Assembly (NCBI GenBank): GCA_964513655.1
Contig: CAZENQ010000052.1
Coordinates: 1 to 20,629 of the forward strand
DNA from: G020350405 sp964513655
GTDB taxonomy: Bacteria > Planctomycetota > Phycisphaerae > Sedimentisphaerales > Anaerobacaceae
Direction: 5' to 3'
Length of the DNA stretch: 20,629 bases
Below the pieces are notes generated by a model. The model saw only the letters and a program-made list of their open reading frames with translations, searched no databases and was not told where the DNA came from. Numbering within the stretch: the stretch's first letter is position 1; every line of letters starts with the position of its first letter. Made by a program: the position numbers and the translations under genes. Positions 1 through 7,194 of the stretch are shown one piece after another.

Positions 1-941
1 ACCGCGTCAGGATAACATTATTAGGCAATATCGAATTTCCGGATGAGGCTGAGATGGTTTTGCAAAAAGGTGGAGAGGGCATAGGCTTATACCGTACGGA
101 GTTCTTGTATCTCAACCGTGAGAGCGAACCTACAGAACAGGAGCATTACCAGGCCTATGCTGAGACAGTAGGCGTTTTCAAACGTCGGCCTGTAACAATA
201 AGGACTTTGGACCTCGGTGCGGATAAATATACTCAAAGCAAGCGTTTTGTACCTGAGCCGAATCCGTTTTTGGGGCTGAGGTCAATCAGATTTTGCCTCC
301 AGAATCTTACGATGTTCAAAACCCAGCTGCACGCAATTTTGCGTGCGTCGGTTCTCGGCCAGGTTAAGATAATGTTTCCATTGATTAGCAATCTGCAGGA
401 AATGAAGCAGGCCAGGATGCTTTTGCGCGATGTTATGGAGGACCTTGAGGAGGAATCTATAAAGTACAATAAGGACATTGAGGTGGGCATTATGGTTGAG
501 ACGCCGTCGGCGGCTTTGACGGCATCTACACTGGCAAGAGATGCTGATTTTCTCAGTATTGGAACAAACGACCTTATTCAGTATACTCTTGCTGTTGACA
601 GGGGAAACGAGTTGGTTTCTACTTTATACTCGGCCGTAGACCCTGCTGTATTGCGCCTTATCAGGACTGTTATCCAGGATGCGTACAAAGCACAGATAGA
701 CGTTAGCGTTTGCGGGGAGATGGCTTCGGAGCCGGAGTACATTATGTTACTGCTGGGCCTCGGCATCAGAACAATGTCACTGGCTCCACCGATGATACCG
801 GAGATAAAGCAGATTATTCGCTCTGTTACGATAGAGGATTGCAACAACCTGGCCAGAACAGTACTTGGTATGAACTCTGAAAGGCAGATTTCAAACTATC
901 TACGTGACGCCACAAGAAAGATTCTGCCCGAGGCCTTTTGA
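1..941 (+). CDS. ptsI: Phosphoenolpyruvate-protein phosphotransferase (PTS enzyme I), C-terminal part, truncated by window start
   Basis: Enzyme I takes phosphate from phosphoenolpyruvate and passes it to HPr in the cytoplasm, the first step of the PTS. The frame is open from base 3, and about 312 residues of the PEP-binding TIM-barrel half are visible. Seen in order: IGLYRTEFLYL (PEP-binding Arg at 93-95), RTLDLGADK, NPFLGLRSIR, KIMFPLIS, VGIMVETPSAA, FLSIGTNDLIQYT and SVCGEMASEP, whose Cys (codon 711-713) matches the catalytic cysteine of the family. The N-terminal HPr-binding and phospho-His domains lie before the window. The Met at 54 is internal, not a start. A nitrogen-type PtsP, with an added GAF domain, cannot be excluded because that end is missing. 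A PTS-like regulatory phosphorelay rather than sugar uptake is possible, since no transporter is visible here. Family assignment is firm. Confidence 0.95.
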   Translation, partial: RVRITLLGNIEFPDEAEMVLQKGGEGIGLYRTEFLYLNRESEPTEQEHYQAYAETVGVFKRRPVTIRTLDLGADKYTQSKRFVPEPNPFLGLRSIRFCLQNLTMFKTQLHAILRASVLGQVKIMFPLISNLQEMKQARMLLRDVMEDLEEESIKYNKDIEVGIMVETPSAALTASTLARDADFLSIGTNDLIQYTLAVDRGNELVSTLYSAVDPAVLRLIRTVIQDAYKAQIDVSVCGEMASEPEYIMLLLGLGIRTMSLAPPMIPEIKQIIRSVTIEDCNNLARTVLGMNSERQISNYLRDATRKILPEAF

Positions 942-978
942 CCGCCCCCGCGTTCCCTCAAGTGCACACCAACAAAAA

Positions 979-1005
979 GCCGTTCCCGCTAATAGCGGGA
1001 ACGGC
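979..1005 (-). terminator. Rho-independent terminator of the minus-strand dockerin gene
   Basis: There is a perfect 12-bp inverted repeat, GCCGTTCCCGCT at 979-990 and AGCGGGAACGGC at 994-1005, with a 3-base loop. On the minus strand the hairpin is followed at once by five T (974-978). It lies 25 bases beyond the stop of the minus-strand gene ending at 1031. The plus-strand side has no T run, so termination of the enzyme I transcript here is less certain. The TTCCCGC/GCGGGAA core resembles the palindrome inside the acyl-CoA dehydrogenase gene near 12559-12578. Confidence 0.8.
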
Positions 1006-1030
1006 AACTTAAACTTCAGGAATCTTATTA

Positions 1031-3055
1031 TCACCTTGGACCCGTGTGACCTGTTTGAGTTAGGTAGCGGTCAGCATAGATCGCAAGGTCTCTCAAATCT
1101 ACTATGGTGTTGCGGTCCAAATCGGCGCAGTCTGTACATTCGTCGCACTCTCCTTTGACCGTTATCTGTACAGAATCGGACGATTCCAATCCCTTAGCAT
1201 CGGTTGCAGTCAAGGTGATCGTGTGAGGCAAGGGGCTGCAGTCACAAGATGTGTCCGGGCAGTGTACACTCAGCGAGTCAGTCTGGAAGCTTTTTTGGGT
1301 GGACAGCATACCATCTACGCTGGATTCCCAACTGAAGCTGTAGGGTTTGGTTCCAAATCCGTCCACTACCTTGCAGTCAAAAACAATGGTCTCTCCAGAG
1401 CTAAAAGTTTCTCCATTTTTCGGTTTGATTATCGTTACAACAGGAGGAAAATAACTCTCTGCTGCCGGTATGAAAGTGTCCGCCTTAGTAACCAATTCGC
1501 CCTCTAAGTAATACTCTACTTCAAAAATCCAGCATGGTATAAGCTCCTGCTGGAATTCCCGACCTGAATGTTCATAATAGCCCTGTGTGGCGGTCTCATA
1601 ATTTGGTATCGCCTCGTCGTATTGCACTTGAGCTTTTACAGGGGAAATAGCCTCTCCATGTTCCTCAAAGAAAGACCAAGTTTCCTGGCTATCATTAACC
1701 TGAATCTCGCCCATTGGTTCGACATTCCGCCAGTTTCCCATACCACCCATAACCTCGCCTTGTTCAGAGAGATAGACCTTCAGCCGCGCCCCGGCCCCGG
1801 CCACTGACACCATTTGTCCTCCTGCTGGGTCTCCTGAAAGATGCCGGGCATAGACGACGTTAGTATTCTGGAAAAGACGCTGCCTTTCTACACCATTATC
1901 GCTTTCCTCCACTATAGTATCAAATTCTACAGTGAAAGCTCCTGCATCATTTGGAAGAAGCTTGTACTCTTGCAAGAAATTTCTTGCCTCGCTTTCGGCT
2001 TGTTCCGGAGGGAATTGTCCCGCATTCAGGTCAGCAGCGAAAAGTTTGCCTTGGTTCTGAAAGTAATATTGGCCGCTGGCCTTGGATACTTGCAAAACTT
2101 TGGGATTTTTCTCATCGCTAAGATCGGCCATTACTAAAGAGTCACACGTATCGCCTACTTCGCCTGTCAATCCAAACGCTTCTCCGATGCCTTGAACATA
2201 CTGCTCGTCCACATTACGTGGGACAATTTTGTATACATTCATTGTTGTCAGATTATTGACGGTCAGATACGGCGGACTGCCTGCCACATGGTCCCAATAC
2301 CAGTACCATCCGTTGTAAGTAGGGTCTGACGAAACATAACCTTGGCCCCAAAGATGGTCGTTATAGTTATTATGTACTTCTGCAAGAACCCTCGCTGTTG
2401 TCCCGCTCGGCTGAGTCTCGTCGGTCGTATTAAACCACGCCTGCGTAACGGTCTGGCCGGGAATGGTCCATGTCCACCACAAAATGTGTATTGTTGTCTT
2501 TTTCATCCTTTCGGCCCATTTCCTGCCGAAATTAGTGGCCCCATAGCTGCTGGTCTTAAACCCTAACATCAAGTGCAGCCCATCAAAGGTGGTGTACCAA
2601 TAAGCACGAGAGTCATCACGCAATAAACTGCAGCACTTACTCGCAATCCATTCCAGGTCATAGTCACCCCAGGACCGATAGGCCTCCCCCGGAGTCACAG
2701 AGCCGTCAGTAAACGGTATTGAGCTGAGAGTCTTGCCCCAGAATGAATCCCATGCCGAACCACAGTGACTATTTCGAAAGTGAATATCAGTGCTATCAAC
2801 CCAGGAGTTCTCGCTGCCTCCGACAGCCGACCTCATGTAATAATTTTGGCTGCAGCTGGAACAGCCTAAACAAAATTGTTGACTCCATCCCGAGAAGCTG
2901 TCAACCTTGTCACAAAATCTGTCGGCGCAGGTATAAAAGTATGCTGCCCCACAGCCTCCACAGCCGGAGCATTGCCAGGCAAATGTTTGAAGGGGAGCTA
3001 TTACAAAACTCGCCACCACAACGCAAACAATTAAGGATTTTCTAAAATCAGACAT
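1031..3055 (-). CDS. Secreted Cys-rich protein, DUF6345-like, with PKD/Ig-like domain and C-terminal dockerin-type repeat
   Basis: 674 residues. ATG at 3055 is chosen because GGAGGT (3063-3068) sits 7 bases upstream; the longer TTG start at 3070 would overlap that site. A signal peptide (hydrophobic 7-22, likely cleavage after TFA at 26) is followed by a Cys-rich stretch (29-68). Residues about 85-300 resemble, from memory, DUF6345: a His in NSHCGS (His97), Cys141-Cys142 in WIASKCCSLL, then HLMLGFKTS, TVTQAWFNTTD and NNYNDHLWGQ. Next is an alpha/beta region without recognised motifs, then a PKD/Ig-like domain starting at VVTIIKPKNGETF. The end carries one dockerin/EF-hand-like repeat, DLDRNTIVDLRDLAIYADRY (645-664), where a classical dockerin has two. 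The protein is probably exported and perhaps surface-associated. The function is unknown; a caspase-like His/Cys arrangement is inference. The gene has its own terminator at 979-1005. Confidence 0.8.
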   Translation of the reverse strand: MSDFRKSLIVCVVVASFVIAPLQTFAWQCSGCGGCGAAYFYTCADRFCDKVDSFSGWSQQFCLGCSSCSQNYYMRSAVGGSENSWVDSTDIHFRNSHCGSAWDSFWGKTLSSIPFTDGSVTPGEAYRSWGDYDLEWIASKCCSLLRDDSRAYWYTTFDGLHLMLGFKTSSYGATNFGRKWAERMKKTTIHILWWTWTIPGQTVTQAWFNTTDETQPSGTTARVLAEVHNNYNDHLWGQGYVSSDPTYNGWYWYWDHVAGSPPYLTVNNLTTMNVYKIVPRNVDEQYVQGIGEAFGLTGEVGDTCDSLVMADLSDEKNPKVLQVSKASGQYYFQNQGKLFAADLNAGQFPPEQAESEARNFLQEYKLLPNDAGAFTVEFDTIVEESDNGVERQRLFQNTNVVYARHLSGDPAGGQMVSVAGAGARLKVYLSEQGEVMGGMGNWRNVEPMGEIQVNDSQETWSFFEEHGEAISPVKAQVQYDEAIPNYETATQGYYEHSGREFQQELIPCWIFEVEYYLEGELVTKADTFIPAAESYFPPVVTIIKPKNGETFSSGETIVFDCKVVDGFGTKPYSFSWESSVDGMLSTQKSFQTDSLSVHCPDTSCDCSPLPHTITLTATDAKGLESSDSVQITVKGECDECTDCADLDRNTIVDLRDLAIYADRYLTQTGHTGPR

Positions 3056-3062
3056 TTTACAT

Positions 3063-3068
3063 ACCTCC
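3063..3068 (-). promoter_or_regulatory. Shine-Dalgarno site deciding the start at 3055
   Basis: GGAGGT on the minus strand, 7 bases before ATG at 3055. The alternative TTG codon (3068-3070) overlaps this site, so the first five codons of the longer reading are not expected to be translated. Confidence 0.8.
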
Positions 3069-3070
3069 AA

Positions 3071-3504
3071 TTTAATGTTATAAAAACAATATTAAAATTC
3101 TTCCGAAACTAAAACCTCTTACCCTGTGCTGTCGTTCTAATTTTCTTATACCTCCTTTCCTCAAAGCCTTATTGTCCTAAACTTTCTATACAAAGCGCAT
3201 ATCCTCACTCGATTGAGTTTCATTCATGGACCTGAATTTGCGCCTTCCTCCCCTTATCCAAGAGCGATTAATAATAGCCTCCTGTTTTCAAATGAAAAGT
3301 AAATTATAATGATAACAGTTATAAGTGTTTCTTATGACGTGTTGTCGAATTTGGTCTTTCGATGCCAAGAGAATAGATACCTTTTTCACCTATTATCGAG
3401 CGAAGGATTGAAATGTATAGATTTAGGCTTTTTGGTAATTTATGGGATTTCAATCTTTTCAAGGCTTGGGGAAAAGTATCAATCTGTCAATAAATGCCGT
3501 TTTT
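3071..3504. other. 434-bp intergenic region, AT-rich
   Basis: This lies between the DUF456 gene (stop at 3505) and the secreted-protein gene (start 3055), both on the minus strand, so it should hold the promoter of the latter. A TATAAC hexamer (minus strand, 3077-3082) is close to the ribosome site, but I see no convincing -35 partner. It also holds a long-stem inverted repeat at 3402-3459, listed separately. A 73-codon plus-strand frame (3309-3530) has no ribosome site and no recognisable product. I see no RNA gene. Confidence 0.5.
3402..3459. repeat. Inverted repeat / possible RNA hairpin
   Basis: GATTGAAAT (3406-3414) and ATTTCAATC (3447-3455) are perfect complements. Allowing two G-U pairs, the stem extends to 13 bp (3402-3414 with 3447-3459) around a 32-base loop. 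It lies between two minus-strand genes, 46 bases beyond the DUF456 stop. There is no clear T run next to it, so I do not call it a terminator. Confidence 0.5.
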
Positions 3505-4020
3505 TTATGGCCAGAAGGCGGCGACAGTGACAATCATCCAGATTGCCAAACCGAGGCTGACTTTTATAGTGATGCCCAGCAGTTCACCTAAGCCTGCTCC
3601 TAAGCCCGAGCGGGCCGATTCTTTCATTTGCCGTCCGCCCGCCAGTTCGAACATCCAGGCCCCGATACCTGCGCCGACACAGGCCCCGATAACAGTTCCG
3701 AGCATAAGAATTGGAATCAGAAAAGTGCAGATGACCGCACCTGTGATAGCACCGAAAAGCGCACCAAAAGCCCCGAACCAGTGTGCGCCGGCTTTTTTCG
3801 CGCCGCCCATCCCGCCGAAGAATTCGAACAATTCACCAAGCGTCGCCAACACCCCTATGGCAACAAGGGTATAGATAGAGAACACCCCGTCTTCGGCGCG
3901 CCACCACGCGAACAGGCAGGTCAATATGACGATGAGCCAGTTGCCCGGCAGTGCAAAAAGCACCAGCACCAGGCAAAGAGCATTCAGCAGAATCAGTATC
4001 ATTAACCAAAGATAGACCAT
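3505..4020 (-). CDS. DUF456 family integral membrane protein
   Basis: 171 residues, nearly all hydrophobic. There is an N-terminal membrane hairpin (about residues 3-40), with the family-like LPGNWLI segment after the first helix. LATLGELFEFFGGMGGAKKAG then leads into Gly/Ala-rich helices (GAFGALFGAITGAVICTF, IGACVGAGIGAWMFEL) and a last helix ending in FWP. This layout and length match DUF456, a glycine-zipper-like membrane family of unknown function. ATG at 4020 follows an in-frame TAG six bases upstream, so the frame cannot extend further. No clear ribosome site precedes it, and Met8 is a possible alternative start. Its neighbours give no functional hint; the next gene on this strand is a secreted protein 450 bases away. 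Confidence 0.85.
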   Translation of the reverse strand: MVYLWLMILILLNALCLVLVLFALPGNWLIVILTCLFAWWRAEDGVFSIYTLVAIGVLATLGELFEFFGGMGGAKKAGAHWFGAFGALFGAITGAVICTFLIPILMLGTVIGACVGAGIGAWMFELAGGRQMKESARSGLGAGLGELLGITIKVSLGLAIWMIVTVAAFWP

Positions 4021-4263
4021 TAGCTAATTCTAAAGCAAAAGCGGAAAAAGCAAAAGCAAATTCATCAGTAACCCAGGCGCCGATGCACAATATGGCGGTA
4101 AAACTCAGACAAACGCCAAAAACGAAAGATTGTGAAAAAATGCTTGTCTTTAACCCCAAGATGGTGATAATGGCGGAAGGAACAAAGATAATTATGTTAG
4201 AGTGTAGTTTTTGATTTTTAGATTTGAATTGTCAGTTTTCTTAAACGAGATAGGCGCATAACA
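4021..4263. other. 243-bp intergenic region between divergent genes
   Basis: This separates the minus-strand DUF456 gene from the plus-strand DUF2344 gene and should hold both promoters. It contains a purine-rich imperfect repeat of AAAGCAAAAGC type (about 4031-4060). The minus strand has an open, hydrophobic frame here (TTG at 4159), but it has no ribosome site and its Ala/Phe runs come from the AAAGC repeats, so I do not call a gene. Confidence 0.4.
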
Positions 4264-4929
4264 GTGTCGAATGAAACTATCCTGCTCGTGATAAAGTTCA
4301 AGATAGGGGGTAACCTACGGTTCCTGTCCCATGCTGAAACGGTCAAGGTTTTTCAACGGGCCTGTGTTCGAGCGGGTATAAAAATCCAATACAGTCGCGG
4401 CTTCAATCCTCGTCCGAAGCTGTCACTGCCGCTGCCGAGAAGTGTCGCCGTTGAGTCGGACGACGATTTGCTCTGTCTTCGGGTAAATCGTGACCTGGGC
4501 GAGCCGTGCTCCACGGATTACGAGTCACGAATCAAGACAATGCTTTCAAGTCAGCTCCCTGAAGATTTGGAGTTTGTTTCGGTAAGTATTGCCAAAGCCA
4601 ACGAAGCATTTCGACCTTATTTAGCCACCTATGTGTTGAAGGTAAAACCAGACTATCTCAACGAGAAACTCAGGACCCGAATAAAGGATGTGTTGGCAAG
4701 TGAATGTATTATTCTGAAGCGTACGATATATACAAAAAAATCGAAATTCAAGGATCTGGACGTCCGCGGCTTTTTGAAGAACATTGAACTGGATGATGGG
4801 GTGATAGTCGTCGAATGCAGAATCAGTTCAGCCGGTTCGATACGCGTCGATGAGATTCTGAAACTGCTGCGATTGGATGAAGAAAAGTTAGCTGCCCCAA
4901 TTAGACGCACGAACGTGCAATGGGGTTAA
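4264..4929 (+). CDS. DUF2344 / TIGR03936 family radical SAM-linked protein
   Basis: 221 residues with a GTG start at 4264. The N-terminal region holds the family hallmarks: an early KFKIGGNLRFLSHAE segment, FQRACVRAGIKIQYSRGFNP and PRPKLSLPLPRSVAVESDDD. Members of this family are usually encoded next to, or fused with, a large radical SAM protein (TIGR03960 type) and near ribonuclease G. Here ribonuclease G follows 284 bases downstream on the same strand, which fits the known neighbourhood, but no radical SAM gene is present next to it. The molecular function is not established; an RNA or ribosome-related role is inferred from the neighbourhood only. The upstream ribosome site is weak. The protein looks complete at the C-terminus. 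Confidence 0.88.
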   Translation: MSNETILLVIKFKIGGNLRFLSHAETVKVFQRACVRAGIKIQYSRGFNPRPKLSLPLPRSVAVESDDDLLCLRVNRDLGEPCSTDYESRIKTMLSSQLPEDLEFVSVSIAKANEAFRPYLATYVLKVKPDYLNEKLRTRIKDVLASECIILKRTIYTKKSKFKDLDVRGFLKNIELDDGVIVVECRISSAGSIRVDEILKLLRLDEEKLAAPIRRTNVQWG

Positions 4930-4944
4930 GCGTAAAGCGAAAAG

Positions 4945-5030
4945 TTAAATACTTGATATTAAATCTGAAATTCGAAATCCGAAGCACGAAACAAATTCGA
5001 AATTCAAATGTTCAAATCTTCAAAACTGAC
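4945..5030. repeat. AT-rich short-period intergenic repeat
   Basis: The stretch carries repeated TTCGAAAT / GAAATTCG / AATTCAAATGTTC words in imperfect tandem. The same wording recurs as TTTCGATATTAG just before the ribonuclease G gene and as TTCGATATTCG near 15290-15320. I read it as a spreading low-complexity element rather than a coding or regulatory unit. Confidence 0.45.
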
Positions 5031-5037
5031 AGAAAGT

Positions 5038-5118
5038 GTCATTGCGAGCGCAGCGAAGCAATCTAAAACGTAACGGGCGAGATTGCCGCGCCATCACTTT
5101 GTTCGGCTTCGCGATGAT
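5038..5118. repeat. Dispersed palindromic (REP-like) repeat, copy 1
   Basis: The left half GTCATTGCGAGCGCAGCGAA plus GCAATCT (5038-5064) is mirrored by AGATTGCCGCG..CGGCTTCGCGATGAT (5080-5118), giving an imperfect fold-back. The GTCATTGCGAG...GCAATCT core recurs at 8215-8253 and, more loosely, at 15251-15285. It sits between the DUF2344 and ribonuclease G genes. There is no transposase. Such elements are usually non-autonomous, mobilised in trans. Confidence 0.75.
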
Positions 5119-5192
5119 ATGTTATGTTTTAGTCATTTGAATTTTGCTCATTAAATATTGTTTCGGATTTAGAGTTTCGATATTAGAATTTC

Positions 5193-5198
5193 TATAAT
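5193..5198 (+). promoter_or_regulatory. rng: Candidate -10 element upstream of ribonuclease G
   Basis: TATAAT lies 15 bases before the ATG at 5214. A good -35 hexamer at the right distance is not evident. If used, the transcript would have a very short leader, which would fit the lack of a strong Shine-Dalgarno site at this gene. Confidence 0.3.
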
Positions 5199-5213
5199 AT
5201 ACGGGATACTAAA

Positions 5214-6740
5214 ATGGCAAGGGAAATGCTTATAAATGTAGCTGAGAGCGAGGAGTGCAGGGTGGCGGTGGTTGAGGGAGGTTCCCTCGAAGAGTTGTAC
5301 GTCGAAAGGGCAAGCCTCGGCAGCCACGTCGGAAATGTTTATAAGGCAAGAGTGGCAAATATTGAAGCCGGGATACAGGCGGCCTTTATTGACTTTGGAA
5401 TAGGGAGAAATGGTTTTCTTCACGTCAGTGACCTGCATCCACGGTATTTGTCCGGTGCCGCCGGTGGCCGTTCCGACAACATTGGACGCAGGAAATCCCT
5501 GAAGGAGCGGCCGCTCATCCAGGATTGTCTTCGTAAGGGACAGGAAATAGTCGTTCAGGTGACGAAAGAGGGCGTAAAGACCAAGGGGCCGACACTCAGC
5601 ACATATCTTGCTTTGCCCGGAAAGTACCTGGTTATGATGCCCTGGATGCAAAAGCACGGCATCTCACACAAGATTGAGGACATGGATGAACGCAAGAGAC
5701 TGCGCCAGATTCTTGCCCAGAGTAAACCGCCCAAGGGTACGGGCTTTATCATCAGAACGGCAGGACAGGGATGCTCCAAAAGGGACATACAAAATGATTT
5801 GAAGTATCTTAAGCGATTATGGATTGCTATTGAAAAACGCATAGAGACCGAGCAAGCGCCCGGCGAGCTATATCAGGAATCGGACCTGGTTATCAGGACA
5901 ATCAGGGATGTTTTTAATAGTAAGATAAGCAAAATAATATGCGATTCAGAAAATGTGGTTCACAAAATCAAGGATTTTCTCGCTATTGCCACACCGCGCT
6001 TAAAGCGAAGGGCGACTTATTACGATAGCAAAGTTCCGCTCTTTCACAAATACCGAATTGAGGGCGAAATCGATAAGGTACAGTCCCGCGAGGTAGGGCT
6101 TAAAGGCGGTGGTTCAATCGTAATAGAGCAAACCGAGGCAATGGTCTCCATAGATGTTAATAGTGGTCGACACCGTAAGCCTAAAAGCGCAGAACAGACC
6201 GCTTACGAAACAAATATGGAGGCGGCGGTGGAAATTGCCAGACAACTTAGATTGCGAGACATGGGCGGACTAATAATCTGCGATTTTATTGATATGCGTA
6301 GTGAAAAACACCGCAGGGATGTCGAGAAGGTCTTCCGGACGGCTGTCAAGACCGACCGTGCCCGTTCGAGAATGTTGAGGATGAGCAGGTTTGGCGTCGT
6401 AGAGATGACACGCCAGAGGGTACGCCCTTCGCTCCAATCAAGCACCTATCTTGCCTGTCCGCATTGCGCCGGTACCGGCTTCGTCAAAAGCCATGAATCA
6501 TTAGCTATTGAGGTTATTCGCCTCTTGAATCTTTCGGCATCGAAAAAACAGATAAAAAAAATTGAGTTGTTTGTTTCCCCGGAGGTCGCCGACTATCTGC
6601 AGAACGAAAAACGCACCGCCATTGCACAGATTGAGCAGCTTAGCGAAAACCGCGTGACCATCCATTCCGCGCCGGAGTATACCGGAGAAAAACACGAGTT
6701 GCTCTGTTATAATGAACGCGGAAGTATCGTAAAATTGTAA
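5214..6740 (+). CDS. rng: Ribonuclease G/E family endoribonuclease
   Basis: 508 residues, close to the roughly 490 of E. coli RNase G and lacking the long C-terminal scaffold of RNase E. It cleaves single-stranded A/U-rich RNA in rRNA maturation and mRNA decay. The N-terminal S1 RNA-binding domain (about 37-130) shows VGNVYKARVANIEAGIQAAF, IDFGIGRNGFLHVSD and a Gly-rich inserted loop. Metal-binding catalytic aspartates are Asp314 (SIDVNSG) and Asp357 (DFIDM); their spacing of 43 equals that of Asp303 and Asp346 in E. coli RNase E. The zinc-link motif CPHC is at 415-418 with conserved spacing to Asp314. The 5'-sensor and DNase I-like regions between look intact. It follows the DUF2344 gene in the common order, but ribosomal protein L21/L27 genes, often next, are absent here. 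Confidence 0.96.
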   Translation: MAREMLINVAESEECRVAVVEGGSLEELYVERASLGSHVGNVYKARVANIEAGIQAAFIDFGIGRNGFLHVSDLHPRYLSGAAGGRSDNIGRRKSLKERPLIQDCLRKGQEIVVQVTKEGVKTKGPTLSTYLALPGKYLVMMPWMQKHGISHKIEDMDERKRLRQILAQSKPPKGTGFIIRTAGQGCSKRDIQNDLKYLKRLWIAIEKRIETEQAPGELYQESDLVIRTIRDVFNSKISKIICDSENVVHKIKDFLAIATPRLKRRATYYDSKVPLFHKYRIEGEIDKVQSREVGLKGGGSIVIEQTEAMVSIDVNSGRHRKPKSAEQTAYETNMEAAVEIARQLRLRDMGGLIICDFIDMRSEKHRRDVEKVFRTAVKTDRARSRMLRMSRFGVVEMTRQRVRPSLQSSTYLACPHCAGTGFVKSHESLAIEVIRLLNLSASKKQIKKIELFVSPEVADYLQNEKRTAIAQIEQLSENRVTIHSAPEYTGEKHELLCYNERGSIVKL

Positions 6741-6782
6741 CATAAGTTTTTCACTAACCGTGTGGTGTAAGGCAATAGAATA

Positions 6783-7082
6783 ATGACACGGGAAAAAGTA
6801 ATTGAAATCTTGAGAAAAGAGATGCCATATTGTGTTTCTGAATATGGCGTAAAGAGAATAGGCCTGTTTGGCTCTTATGCCAAAGGGACACCGGTAAAAG
6901 GCAGCGATATAGATATTCTGGTCGAGTTTGGAAGAGCCATAGGCCTTAAATTTATGCAGTTCGCGGAATATCTTGAGAAGCTGTTCGGTACAAAGGTTGA
7001 CATTCTCACCCCCGCCGGCATAGAGTCGATAAGGATTGATAAAGTGGCCAAAGATATTACGGAGAGTATAGTTTATGTCTGA
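6783..7082 (+). CDS. MNT-type minimal nucleotidyltransferase (MntA/DUF4065-independent, antitoxin-like)
   Basis: 99 residues, the usual size for the minimal nucleotidyltransferase family. The signature is plain: GLFGSYAKG with Gly30-Ser31, then Asp42 and Asp44 in GSDIDILVEF, and the third carboxylate Asp73 in KVDILTP. Members normally pair with a HEPN (DUF86-type) RNase and AMPylate it, acting as the antitoxin. Here the next start, ATG at 7075, overlaps this gene by 8 bases exactly as in such pairs, but the frame stops after seven codons (stop at 7096-7098), and no HEPN-like sequence follows before kdsD. The gene is thus probably an orphan or the surviving half of a broken pair. A weak ribosome site (TAAGG) precedes the ATG. 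Confidence 0.88.
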   Translation: MTREKVIEILRKEMPYCVSEYGVKRIGLFGSYAKGTPVKGSDIDILVEFGRAIGLKFMQFAEYLEKLFGTKVDILTPAGIESIRIDKVAKDITESIVYV

Positions 7083-7098
7083 GAGAGCAGGGCGGTAA
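7075..7098 (+). pseudogene. Vestigial start of a lost HEPN partner gene (tentative)
   Basis: ATG TCT GAG AGA GCA GGG CGG TAA overlaps the nucleotidyltransferase stop codon by 8 bases, the typical coupling of an MNT-HEPN pair. Only seven codons remain. None of the three frames from 7083 to 7194 shows a HEPN signature (Rx4-6H). The overlap could be chance. Confidence 0.25.
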
Positions 7099-7194
7099 TT
7101 GTGAATGCATCAGAAAAAGACCGGCAGGACGTTTATGTTAATAACGGCATACATTTACTACTGCGGCGAACATAATCAGCAGGAGTGAAAACAA

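Noticed and set aside
3309..3530. Plus-strand frame of 73 codons in the 434-bp gap
   Set aside because: No ribosome site and no recognisable domain, and it runs into the 3' end of the DUF456 gene.
3833..4159. Minus-strand hydrophobic frame of 108 codons overlapping the DUF456 start
   Set aside because: It starts with TTG without a ribosome site. Its membrane-like Ala/Phe runs arise from AAAGC repeats, and its second half is an out-of-frame reading of DUF456.
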